Source: Paenibacillus sp. PK3_47 (GTDB lineage: Bacteria; Bacillota; Bacilli; Paenibacillales; Paenibacillaceae). Taken from it: a stretch of 64,000 bases of DNA. Where the stretch lies: contig NZ_CP026029.1 in the NCBI RefSeq assembly GCF_023520895.1, forward strand, positions 1,178,001 to 1,242,000. The letters are read 5' to 3'. The translations under genes were made by a program, and so were the position numbers. The notes under the pieces were generated by a model. That model ran no database searches and was not told where the DNA came from. It saw nothing but the letters and a program-made list of their open reading frames with translations. Of the stretch, positions 29,616 through 38,250 are shown piece by piece (position 1 is the stretch's first letter; every line of letters begins with the position of its first letter).

Positions 29616-30374
29616 AGAAATTGAGCCACTGGCTAAATTCAACGGGATTTCTCCCGTTAATCTCACAGAAATTGAGCCACTGGCTAAATTCAACGGGATT
29701 TCTCCCGTTAATCTCACAGAAATTGAGCCACAGACCAAATTCAACGGGATTTCTCCCGTTAATCTCGCAAAAAATGGGCCGCCTGCACCATTCAACGGGA
29801 CTTTTCCCGTTAATCTCACAGAAATTGAGCCACTGGCTAAATTCAACGGGACTTTTCCCGTTAATCTCACAGAAATTGAACCACTGGCTAAATTCAACGG
29901 GACTTCTCCCGTTAATCTCACAGAAAATGAGCCACTGGCTAAATTCAACGGGACTTTTCCCGTTAATCTCACAGAAATTGAGCCACTGGCTAAATTCAAC
30001 GGGACTTTTCCCGTTAAACTCGCAGAAATTGAGCCACTGGCTAAATTCAACGGGACTTTTCCCGTTAATCTCACAGAAATTGAGCCACTGGCTAAATTCA
30101 ACGGGACTTTTCCCGTTAAACTCGCAGAAATTGAGCCACTGGCTAAATTCAACGGGACTTTTCCCGTTAATCTCACAGAAATTGAACCACTGGCTAAATT
30201 CAACGGGATTTCTCCCGTTAATCTCACAGAAATTGAGCCACAGACCAAATTCAACGGGACTTCTCCCGTTAATCTCGCAAAAAATGGGCCGCCTGCACCA
30301 TTCAACGGGACTTTTCCCGTTAATCTCACAGAAATTGAACCACTGGCTAAATTCAACGGGACTTTTCCCGTTGA
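29616..30374. repeat. 51-bp tandem array, subfamily B (15 copies)
   Basis: Fifteen copies of a 51-bp unit: AAATTCAACGGGACTTTTCC, CGTTAATCTCACAGAAATTG, AGCCACTGGCT. Each holds a perfect palindrome AACGGGA-N4-TCCCGTT (7-bp arms, 4-nt loop). The copies are far more alike than in subfamily A, and blocks of copies recur in the same order, for example the AGACC and GCCTGCACC variants at 29730-29800 and 30240-30300, which points to recent block duplication. Because 51 is a multiple of three, both strands stay open for hundreds of codons; I do not treat these as genes. Confidence 0.95.
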
Positions 30375-30441
30375 CCCTGCCAACCGGCCTCTATGCTCAC
30401 TGCCCAACGGCCGCCGCACGCCGGGAGCTCCTTAACAAGAA

Positions 30442-30473
30442 CAAAAAAAGCGCCCTCCCCCAGGAAAGGCGCT
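30442..30473 (-). terminator. Terminator of the beta-helix gene
   Basis: On the minus strand GCGCC pairs with GGGCGC and seven T follow. It lies just after the stop and separates the gene from the repeat array. Confidence 0.9.
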
Positions 30474-30481
30474 AGCCCACT

Positions 30482-33400
30482 TTATGGCATCACGGAGAAC
30501 GTGATGTCATCGAACAGCATGTAGTCGAAGCCGCTGGTGTAGAATCCCACCTTGCCTGACGGCCGGTGGCCGGGATCGCTGCCGGCCAGCCTTGGTGCGC
30601 CGTCCACGGATACGGCGATATCGCCGTCCTTGACCGTGACTCTTACCGTGTACTCCGTATCCGGCTGCAGGTCATGGGCCGGCAGAACGTTCTCGGTAAG
30701 CTTCTGCCAGGCCGTGCCATACAAGATCCAGGCTGACGTTCCATCCGCCCGGGTGCGGTAGCCGATCCGGGTGGAACCGGCGCTGTCCTGGCGGTCGAAG
30801 ATGTACAGGATGCCGTTATCCGGCATCACGGACGGTGTCTTCAGCACGAAATCCAGCTGATACGATGTGAAGCTGCGGTCAAGCAGTCCGGTGGCGCCGT
30901 TCAGCAGCTTATATCTGCGGTTGCCGTCCGGATCGGCAGCAATGCTGCGGTTCGGGTCAACCGGCCAGCCGTTGCCGCCGTTCTCGAAGTTCGTCTCATG
31001 CATGATATTGGAGACCGTTACGGCAATATCGGCTTTGATCTGCGGGTTCACCACCGACACAGCGGTGATTACCGTCTCCCCTCCGTACACAGCGCTGACC
31101 ACTCCGGTCTGATCGACTGTTGCCACCGCCGGGTCAGCCGACTGCCACGTAACCCCTGTATCCGGTGTATCTGACGGATCGAAGGCCAGCTGCAGCTGCT
31201 GCTGTTCCCCTGCAGCAAGCCGCACATCGCTCTGCACTGGAATGATCCCGGCCAGCTCAGTAGTCAGCTCCTTAAACTGGATGTCATCGAAGTGCATCTG
31301 GCTGACATTGCTGACATAGAAGCCGACCTTCCCTTCCGCATTATGCCCCGGGTCATTGCCCTTCAGGCGGAATGCCCCATCCAGGTAGACGCTGATGTCG
31401 CCGCCCTTCACCAGCATGCGGACCGCATATTCCGTATCCGGCTGCAGGTCATGCCCCGGCAGCTTCACTTCCTTCAGCACGGTCCACGCAGAATTGTACA
31501 GCAGCCAGGCGGAGCTTCCGTCCGCGCGGGTCTTATAGCCGATCCGGGTAGAGCCGCTTCCTGCCTGACGGTCGAAGATATACAGAGTCGCGTTATCGCC
31601 CAGCACCGCCGGGGTCTTCAGCTTGAAGCTCAGCTCATAGTCCGAGAAGGATTTGGGGCTAAGCGACGAGGCTCCGTTCAGAATCTTGTACCAGCGGTTC
31701 GTGCCAATCTTCTCAATACTGCGGTTTGCATCCTGCAGCCAGCCGTTCGCGCCGGACTCGAAATCTGTGTAATCCATCACGCCATCGCCGGCCTCCACGT
31801 GAACTGTAACCGTGGTACTCAGCAGCGGATTCTCCACTGAAGCTACCGTGATCACCGTGGTCCCTACAGCCCGGCCGGTTACGGTTCCTGCCCCGTCCAC
31901 TGCCGCGATAGCCGGATCAGCCGAAGTGAAGGTCAAGGCTGGATTATCCGCGTTCCAGGGGAGGACCGCCGTGCGCAGCTTCACTGTTTTCCAGCGGTCT
32001 ACAGTAATCTCGCTGTCATAGACACTTACCCCCTGCACGGGATAGCTGTCCGCACCGGCTGTCGTACCTGCCTTACCGGTGACGCCGATCTCAGCAAACG
32101 GAATCTCCGGGAAGCCGGGAATCACATCATATACCTCCGCATCCGGCCGCAGCGACAGATCGCCGCCCGCCAGATCGGTGAAGCCGGGATCACCTGCAGT
32201 CACCCAGTTATTCGCATACTGGACCAGCCCGAACTTGTCGTACGCGCCATACACATTGGTTGTTACACTGCGCGGAATCGACGGGTTGTAGATGACATTG
32301 CCCTGGAACGTGTTGGTGTCAGGATAATAACGGTTCTCCGTGAAGAAATCCGCCAGCTCGGGATACTTGGCCAGGTAAGGTGTTCCGATGAAATTATTAT
32401 TCGCTGCGAACAAGGCCTGCCACTTCGGCATGTAGTTCAGCGGCACCTGATCATCCGGCTGATCGCCCAGGAACATATCCGCATAGTCATACGGAAGTTT
32501 GCTGTCAATGAAGATATTGTTGCGGGTCAGAATATGAGAACCGCCGTTATTTTTAATAGCCGAATTGCCCATCTTGTAGAAAATATTCTCGTCGATCGTC
32601 AGCCCCATCGTAAAGTTGTCGGGATACACGCCCTCTACTCCTGCTTTGCTCTCGCCGATGTTATGGAAGTAGTTGCGCCGGATCACCGTGCCCCGCTCAT
32701 GGGGCTGCTCCCCCGCGTTCATGTAGATCGCTCCGAGGTCGGAGAAGGTCGTACATACATCATAGATCTCGTTATATTCCACGGTATGGTCATTGCCGAA
32801 GATCAGCACGCCGGGATGGGGCGCGTCATGCAGCTCATTGTGCGACATGCGGTTGCCCACGCCCGACAGCAATACCCCGGGATTATAGGCTTTGTGATAG
32901 TAGGCAAAATCGTGAATATGCGAATTCTCCACCCTGTTGTTCCCCGGCGCAAGCGTCGTTTTGTTGCCTCCGGCCAGCGTGACCGCAGTCCCCCCGATAT
33001 GGTGGATGTGGGTACTAAGAATAGCATGGTCTGTCCCCGGTGCCCCTTCAAAATTATTGTAGTAGAACCGGCTCTGGGTGTTGACCAGCACCCCGCTGTT
33101 GGTGAAATTGCGGATCTCGCTGTTCAGAATACGCATCTGCTTGCCGCCCATGAACACCGCCGCCGAGTCGCGGCCGTTCTCCAGCACCAGCTCGGAGAAG
33201 TCGATATAAGAAGCGTTCAGCGCGTTGATCATCGGCGTCTTCAGCATTGTGACTTCAATGCCCGGGTCCGCCGAGGCGGCAAATCCGGCATTGGGCAGAA
33301 AATACAGCTTGCCCGCCTCACGGTCAATGTAGTATTCGCCGGGCATGTCGATCTCCTCCAGCAGGTTCTGCGCGAAGTGGAAGTCCGGGTACCAGTTCTT

Positions 33401-34258
33401 GAAGATACCGCTCATTTCGCCGTAGCGTAGAGTAATACTTTTGGCGGCGGTGTCGATGGAAGCGATCTTGTTATACGACCACTCCCAGCTGTAGCCAAAG
33501 ATCCCGTCGAGCCAAATGTCGTCGGCCTGCGTCCAGTATTGCGGACGGTCGTACGTATAGGTGAAGGTGCCGCCGCGTGTATGCACCTCCCCGTTCGGGT
33601 CCTTGCGGGTCGGGCCCGGGTCGAGAATCTCATCCATCTGGACCGTGCCTTCATTCGGCCAGCGGGCCAGCGTCATGCCCTCTCCGGCTACATACAGCTC
33701 CATCGGCGGGACTTTGCTGAGGTCATTAGCCAGATAATAGCCGTGCCGGCTGAGCTCGCCGTAATCAGTAATCCCGAGAGCGGCCAGATCGGCCTCCAAC
33801 ACTTGGCTCCTCGCTTCCGTACTGATGATGCGGCCGAGCACAGCGTTGTCCGTCACCGGAACGAACGCTGATTTCTCGAGCTGCTCCGATCCCGATAAAG
33901 TCACGGACTCCCCGGGATATGCCGTGTAAGTTATCGGCTTGCCGGCTTCGCCGGAGTCCTGCTGGCGAAGCTCAAAGCTGGATGTCCGTTCATACCGTCC
34001 TTCGCGTAAATACACGGTGACGCCGCCCTTCGGCAGCCCTTTTCCGGCTTTCAATGTACGGATAGCGTCCCGCGCTCTCTCCAGTGTCAGAAAGGGGGCA
34101 TTCTTTTTTCCGCTATTGGAATCGCTTCCATTAACAGATACGTAAAACGTTTTTCCAGACCCCTTCTCCTCAGCAGGGTCTGAAGATGCAACGGGCGGAA
34201 CGGGAATCGTCAGGACCAGCAGACCAGCCATCAGCGCTGCAAACAACCTTTTTTTCAC
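30482..34258 (-). CDS. Secreted right-handed beta-helix protein with Big_2 and LamG-like modules (GH141-like)
   Basis: 1258 residues from GTG 34258, five bases after GGAG. Signal peptide about 1-26. FYVSVNGSDSNSGKKNAPF and ARDAIRTL, then HTRGG and many short beta-helix turns up to about residue 720 (LTRNNIFI, GNVIYNPS), resemble secreted beta-helix glycosidases and lyases, GH141 in particular. The tail has two copies of a Big_2 Ig-like domain followed by a concanavalin-like sandwich (about 745-1005 and 1010-1258), likely carbohydrate-binding. It would cut or bind an extracellular glycan for the importer encoded upstream. GH141 includes alpha-L-fucosidase, which would fit the fuc operon, but pectate-lyase-like activity is possible. 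Confidence 0.72.
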   Translation of the reverse strand: MKKRLFAALMAGLLVLTIPVPPVASSDPAEEKGSGKTFYVSVNGSDSNSGKKNAPFLTLERARDAIRTLKAGKGLPKGGVTVYLREGRYERTSSFELRQQDSGEAGKPITYTAYPGESVTLSGSEQLEKSAFVPVTDNAVLGRIISTEARSQVLEADLAALGITDYGELSRHGYYLANDLSKVPPMELYVAGEGMTLARWPNEGTVQMDEILDPGPTRKDPNGEVHTRGGTFTYTYDRPQYWTQADDIWLDGIFGYSWEWSYNKIASIDTAAKSITLRYGEMSGIFKNWYPDFHFAQNLLEEIDMPGEYYIDREAGKLYFLPNAGFAASADPGIEVTMLKTPMINALNASYIDFSELVLENGRDSAAVFMGGKQMRILNSEIRNFTNSGVLVNTQSRFYYNNFEGAPGTDHAILSTHIHHIGGTAVTLAGGNKTTLAPGNNRVENSHIHDFAYYHKAYNPGVLLSGVGNRMSHNELHDAPHPGVLIFGNDHTVEYNEIYDVCTTFSDLGAIYMNAGEQPHERGTVIRRNYFHNIGESKAGVEGVYPDNFTMGLTIDENIFYKMGNSAIKNNGGSHILTRNNIFIDSKLPYDYADMFLGDQPDDQVPLNYMPKWQALFAANNNFIGTPYLAKYPELADFFTENRYYPDTNTFQGNVIYNPSIPRSVTTNVYGAYDKFGLVQYANNWVTAGDPGFTDLAGGDLSLRPDAEVYDVIPGFPEIPFAEIGVTGKAGTTAGADSYPVQGVSVYDSEITVDRWKTVKLRTAVLPWNADNPALTFTSADPAIAAVDGAGTVTGRAVGTTVITVASVENPLLSTTVTVHVEAGDGVMDYTDFESGANGWLQDANRSIEKIGTNRWYKILNGASSLSPKSFSDYELSFKLKTPAVLGDNATLYIFDRQAGSGSTRIGYKTRADGSSAWLLYNSAWTVLKEVKLPGHDLQPDTEYAVRMLVKGGDISVYLDGAFRLKGNDPGHNAEGKVGFYVSNVSQMHFDDIQFKELTTELAGIIPVQSDVRLAAGEQQQLQLAFDPSDTPDTGVTWQSADPAVATVDQTGVVSAVYGGETVITAVSVVNPQIKADIAVTVSNIMHETNFENGGNGWPVDPNRSIAADPDGNRRYKLLNGATGLLDRSFTSYQLDFVLKTPSVMPDNGILYIFDRQDSAGSTRIGYRTRADGTSAWILYGTAWQKLTENVLPAHDLQPDTEYTVRVTVKDGDIAVSVDGAPRLAGSDPGHRPSGKVGFYTSGFDYMLFDDITFSVMP

Positions 34259-34279
34259 CAAAGCTCCTCTTCCTTTCGC

Positions 34280-34382
34280 ATCAAGTGGAAACGGCTTTTC
34301 CGTCCTTTTAAAGGACGGTATCGTTTCAGCGAGAAATATAAGGATAAGTTATCATGTGAAACATATAAATTCTTATATTTTA
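34280..34382 (-). promoter_or_regulatory. Upstream regulatory region of beta-helix gene, shared with importer operon
   Basis: Two blocks are nearly identical to those at 38132-38190: TCAAGTGGAAACGGCTT (34281-34297) and TGTGAAACATATAA with TTCTTATATTT (34355-34380). The second has inverted arms ATATAA-N4-TTATAT. The first weakly resembles a cre site. Between them, 34300-34318 is a perfect 9-1-9 palindrome CCGTCCTTT-T-AAAGGACGG. Confidence 0.6.
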
Positions 34383-34428
34383 AAATAAAGACGGCCCGGC
34401 CAAAACCTAAGCTATGGCAAAGCCGTCC
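34378..34428 (-). terminator. Terminator of the sugar ABC operon
   Basis: On the minus strand GACGGC pairs with GCCGTC with inner GCC/GGC pairing, followed by TTTATTTTA. It lies about 65 bp after the binding-protein stop. Confidence 0.75.
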
Positions 34429-34491
34429 CTGAGCAGCAGGTTCCTCCTGTTTCCTCCGGTGCTATAGTTATCTACTCTGGCAGCTTACTGC

Positions 34492-36048
34492 TTACTTCTT
34501 CAGCCCTTTTTCCTTAAGAAATGCTTCGAATTGCTTCGTCACCTCAGCTACATACTTCTCTTCGCCCGCTTCCTTCAGCTTGCCGTACAGTACAGGCCAG
34601 GTTTCTTCAAAATCCAAAGTGCCGGTGACAAGCCCGCGCTTATATTCACCCCACACGGCGTTCAGGTTGGCGATCTCGGTATTGACCGGCTCCGAATTGA
34701 ATTTGAAGGCACCGACAGGATTAACCTCGGAATCGGAGTTGATCTTTTTGGTCTCTTCCCAGACGTTTTCAGGCTGACCTTCTTTCAGGTATGAGTTGAA
34801 TACGCTGCCAAAAACCCAGTCCATATTCGGCAGATAACGGGAATCCGGCAGGGCCTTGATGTAATCGCCCGTTGTCTTTTCATAGTGAACCCCTTCAATG
34901 CCGTTGCAGATCAGATTGTACAGTTCTTTGTCGGTGTTAATCAGATTCAGCAGCATCATCGCCCGTTCCGGATTAGGGGCCGTGCGGCTGATCGACTGGT
35001 TGGTCGTTGCCGAGTAGCCGTTCGAGAACCAGTCGCTGAGCGGAACCGTGATGACTTCATTGCCGCCGTTCTTAGCCAGAACCTCCGCTTCCACCCCCGG
35101 CTTCAGCGTGACGTTGAAATCCACTGCGATCTGGCCTTTAGCCAGGTAATCGTTCATTTTTTCAGTAGCGGCATCTTTATAAATATAGCCTTCTTTATAC
35201 CACTTGCTGGCCAGACGGAAATTGTCGAGTTCTTCTTCCGGGTAGCGGTGCAGCGTATACGTTGGATCATCCGTTTTAATATAGAAGTGGTCATCGAGGC
35301 CCGGCACTACCCAGTACTGGTCATCATGCGACTGCGGATTGATAAAGGAGTTACCGAAGGTTCCGAATGGAATGATATCCGGTTCATTTTGCTTAATCTG
35401 GGCCAGGAACGGCTCGATGTCGGCAATCTTTTTGATGGAAGCGGTGTCAAGATTGTACTTGTCGGCAAAACGCTTCTGGATGATGAACCCGTATCGGGAG
35501 CCGTTAATCTGCTGGTTCGGAATACCGTAAATTTCCCCGTCTACCGAAAGTCCGTCCCACATAACCTGCGGCACATCAGCCTTCAGCTCCGGCGCATATT
35601 CATCCAGCAGCGCATCCATCGGCTGAATGGCGCCTTTGCGCACCAGCTCCTCCGGCTTCAGCATGTATCCGGTCCAGAGAATGTCGAACTTCTCGCCTGC
35701 CGCAAGCACCGTGTTCATCTTTTGCACATAATCCCCGATGGCCACCGGCATCAGCTTGACTGTAGCGTTGATCTTCTCCTTGACGATCTTGTTGACTTCA
35801 TCCTGTACCTTCTGCTGATCGGGCTGCAGCTGTGACAGCGGATAATACCATGTCAGCTCGACCGGCTTCAGCTCCCCGGCAGTTCCCGAATCCGGTGCTG
35901 CGCTTTGTGCAGCCGGTGTCCCGGTGCTTTCACCGCCGCTTGCCCCGTTTGCATTCCCCCCGTTACCATTGCCGTTGCCTCCGCAGCCGGACAGCACAGA
36001 TGCTGTGAGCAATACGGATGCCAGAACTCCAAACAGCCTTTTTTTCAT
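34492..36048 (-). CDS. Sugar ABC transporter substrate-binding lipoprotein (LplA/YtcQ type)
   Basis: 518 residues from ATG 36048, eight bases after AGGAGG. Signal peptide with lipobox VLSGC, lipid-modified Cys at 22, then a Gly/Asn/Ser linker and the two-lobed binding fold (VELTWYYPLSQ start, ILWTGYMLKPEELV, NRAMMLLN-like helix). Members of this family bind oligosaccharides such as rhamnogalacturonan or xylan fragments. It is the last gene of the three-gene importer operon; no ATPase gene lies beside it, as is usual for Firmicutes importers that share MsmX. Confidence 0.93.
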   Translation of the reverse strand: MKKRLFGVLASVLLTASVLSGCGGNGNGNGGNANGASGGESTGTPAAQSAAPDSGTAGELKPVELTWYYPLSQLQPDQQKVQDEVNKIVKEKINATVKLMPVAIGDYVQKMNTVLAAGEKFDILWTGYMLKPEELVRKGAIQPMDALLDEYAPELKADVPQVMWDGLSVDGEIYGIPNQQINGSRYGFIIQKRFADKYNLDTASIKKIADIEPFLAQIKQNEPDIIPFGTFGNSFINPQSHDDQYWVVPGLDDHFYIKTDDPTYTLHRYPEEELDNFRLASKWYKEGYIYKDAATEKMNDYLAKGQIAVDFNVTLKPGVEAEVLAKNGGNEVITVPLSDWFSNGYSATTNQSISRTAPNPERAMMLLNLINTDKELYNLICNGIEGVHYEKTTGDYIKALPDSRYLPNMDWVFGSVFNSYLKEGQPENVWEETKKINSDSEVNPVGAFKFNSEPVNTEIANLNAVWGEYKRGLVTGTLDFEETWPVLYGKLKEAGEEKYVAEVTKQFEAFLKEKGLKK

Positions 36049-36084
36049 GTGAGTGACCTCCTGTACTTTGTACATGATTGTATG

Positions 36085-36969
36085 TTAACCCTTTAGGGAG
36101 CCAACCGTAAGCCCTTTGACAAAAAACCGCTGAAAAAACGGGAAGATCACAAGCATCGGACCGCCCGCCAGCACGGCAATGGCCATCCGCGCCGAACTGT
36201 TGGGAAAGCTGGACAAATCGATCCCGAGCTGGCCTGTAAATTCCGAATTCGTGGTGAGAAACTCAATGCTGTTGAGCGTCCGCACGAGCAGCAGCTGCAG
36301 CGGCACTTTGTTCGGATCATCAATATAGAGCATCGCGTTGAACCATTCGTTCCAGTACGTGAAGGAGATCAAGAGGCCCAGTGTAGCCAGCGCCGGAGTG
36401 GACAAAGGGAGTATAATCCGGAAGAAAATGCGGAACTCCCGCGCCCCGTCGATTTTGGCTGATTCAATAATTTCGAGAGGGATCTTCGACATGAACCCCT
36501 TCATGACCATGATGTTGAACGGCGACAGCAGAATCGGCAGAATAAGCGCCCACAGACTGTCCTTCAGATGCAGGTACTGCGTAATGAGAATGTAGGAGGG
36601 AACGAGTCCTCCGCTGAACAGCATCGTAAAAAATACATAAAAAGTGGTCACCCGGTTATAACGGTAATCCTGCCGGGATATGACGTACGCGGTCATCGCG
36701 GTCAGCAGCAGTCCAAGCAGCGCGCCGATTACGGTCACGGTAATCGTGACGCCATAAGCGCGGAACAGAATATCGGGAGCATCCAGCAGATAGCGGTAGG
36801 CATCCAGACTGAACGACTCCGGGATAAACTGGTACCCGTTGTCGGTCAGCGACTTTTCATCTGTAAGCGATACGGCAACGACAAGCAGGAAGGGCAGGAT
36901 GACCACAAGCGAGAGCACCGTAAACAGCAGGTTAAGAAATAATTTGGAAAATTCGAATTTTCGGGCCAT
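36085..36969 (-). CDS. Sugar ABC transporter permease (LplC/YtcP type)
   Basis: 294 residues from ATG 36969 (MARKFEF), with AAGGAGA nine bases upstream; the longer start overlaps the previous gene. Six membrane helices and the EAA loop ESAKIDGAREFRIFFRIILP that contacts the ATPase. The tail RFFVKGLTVGSLKG is typical of this permease type. Together with LplB-like protein it forms the channel of the importer. Confidence 0.95.
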   Translation of the reverse strand: MARKFEFSKLFLNLLFTVLSLVVILPFLLVVAVSLTDEKSLTDNGYQFIPESFSLDAYRYLLDAPDILFRAYGVTITVTVIGALLGLLLTAMTAYVISRQDYRYNRVTTFYVFFTMLFSGGLVPSYILITQYLHLKDSLWALILPILLSPFNIMVMKGFMSKIPLEIIESAKIDGAREFRIFFRIILPLSTPALATLGLLISFTYWNEWFNAMLYIDDPNKVPLQLLLVRTLNSIEFLTTNSEFTGQLGIDLSSFPNSSARMAIAVLAGGPMLVIFPFFQRFFVKGLTVGSLKG

Positions 36970-36983
36970 TGTCTGGCATCTCC

Positions 36984-37970
36984 TTACCATAGAGAGTTAT
37001 CCGGATCGACTTTGCGCACAATTCCGTTGGCCGTCAGCACCAGCACCAGACCGACAACCGACTGGTAAAAGCCTGTAGCCGCAGACATGCTCACATTGCC
37101 GACTTCACGCAGTGCACGGTATACATAAGTATCAATGATATCTGTGGAGCCGTAGAGAAAACCGGAGTTGTTCGGAATAAAATAATGCAGGCCGAAGTCA
37201 CCGCGGAACATGTTGCCGATGGACAGAATCAGCATGATGATGATGATCGGTGCCATAAGCGGAATAGTTATTTTGAACGCCATCTGCACCTTGGTTGCCC
37301 CGTCGATCCGCGCGGCTTCGTAATACTCGCTGTTGATTCCGATAATGCCGGCAAAATAAATCAGCGTGTTGAAGCCCACGACTTTCCATAATTGAACCAG
37401 GATAAGGATGACGGGCCACGGTCCGGCATTCTGGTACCAGCTCACCGGATCAAGGCCGAACGATTCCAGCGTGCGGTTGATGAAGCCGTCGGAATGGTTC
37501 AGGAAAGCGTACGCCACATACCCCACCAGCACCCAGGAGAGAAAATGGGGCAGGAACAGCGCAGTCTGATAGAACTTGCTCCACTTGGCCTTGATTTCGT
37601 TCAGCAGAATCGCCAGCAGCAGAGCCGCAGATGTACCCACCAGAATGTAAGCGGTGTTATATAGAACCGTATTGCGGGTAATCCGCCATGCCGTGTCGGT
37701 GGTAAACAAATAGCGGAAGTTATCCAGCCCTACCCACTCGCTGCCGAAGATGCCAAGATCATAACGGTAATTTTTGAAGGCGATAATCAGGCCGATCATT
37801 GGAATATAGGCAAAAATCAATTTGTACAATATCCCCGGCAGCGAGAGCAGGAACAGCTCCCGGTTGTTTTTGAAATGATGCAGCTCTTTTCCGATCCAGG
37901 TCTTTCTGCGTTTTCCCGGCGGCGCACCCGCATGTGCCTCTTGCCGCGTGAGTGAAGCGTTCTTCATCAT
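36984..37970 (-). CDS. Sugar ABC transporter permease (LplB/YteP type)
   Basis: 328 residues from the ATG at 37970, eight bases after AAGGGG. Six helices; EAA loop EAARIDGATKVQMAFKITIP. The N-terminal GILYKLIFAYIPMIGLIIAFKNY is characteristic of this subgroup. First gene of the importer operon; the operon lies just downstream of the membrane AraC sensor gene and shares upstream blocks with the beta-helix gene, so all three are probably co-regulated. Confidence 0.95.
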   Translation of the reverse strand: MMKNASLTRQEAHAGAPPGKRRKTWIGKELHHFKNNRELFLLSLPGILYKLIFAYIPMIGLIIAFKNYRYDLGIFGSEWVGLDNFRYLFTTDTAWRITRNTVLYNTAYILVGTSAALLLAILLNEIKAKWSKFYQTALFLPHFLSWVLVGYVAYAFLNHSDGFINRTLESFGLDPVSWYQNAGPWPVILILVQLWKVVGFNTLIYFAGIIGINSEYYEAARIDGATKVQMAFKITIPLMAPIIIIMLILSIGNMFRGDFGLHYFIPNNSGFLYGSTDIIDTYVYRALREVGNVSMSAATGFYQSVVGLVLVLTANGIVRKVDPDNSLW

Positions 37971-38131
37971 AACCAAAGCCCCTTCCTTTCCTTCGTTAGC
38001 GGCTGCCTGTGTTCAGGCTTTGCATGGCCTAAGAATAGCGTGGAATAAGGCTGTAGCGGTACTGTACAATCGCAGGATTGCTGTACAACGGGGCTGTATA
38101 GTTCCCGGATTCCTGTTCGGGCGGGGCGGTG

Positions 38132-38190
38132 CTCAAGTGGAAACGGCTTGCCGTACTTTTGTGAAACATATAATTTCTTATATTTAAAAA
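38132..38190 (-). promoter_or_regulatory. Upstream regulatory region of the importer operon
   Basis: TCAAGTGGAAACGGCTT (38133-38149) and TGTGAAACATATAA with TTCTTATATTT (38159-38184) recur from the beta-helix upstream region, here only about 10 bp apart instead of about 57. Arms ATATAA-N4-TTATAT form a dyad. Probably the binding region of the AraC-type sensor encoded next door. Confidence 0.6.
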
Positions 38191-38227
38191 AAGACCCGCC
38201 AAATGAATTAAATTCATTAGCGGGCCT
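38185..38227 (-). terminator. Terminator of the AraC-sensor gene
   Basis: On the minus strand GGCCCGCTAATGAATTT pairs with ATTCATTTGGCGGGTC with one bulge, then a run of T. Confidence 0.88.
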
Positions 38228-38250
38228 GGCACAAGTATGATGTATTCGCC

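Noticed and set aside
28476..30374. CRISPR array
   Set aside because: Repeats are contiguous with no unique spacers, and no cas genes are near.
29511..30419. 302-codon minus-strand frame of 17-residue repeats, with AAGGAG eight bases before a GTG
   Set aside because: The 51-bp unit is 17 codons, so frames stay open on both strands by default; the plus strand is open for 284 codons too. The frame breaks where it enters array A because of 52-bp units. The upstream site may be chance. Ribosome profiling could reverse this.
34281..34297. Strong cre site in the shared TCAAGTGGAAACGGCTT block
   Set aside because: Only 11-12 of 14 consensus positions match and the right half is poor; kept as an unnamed shared motif.
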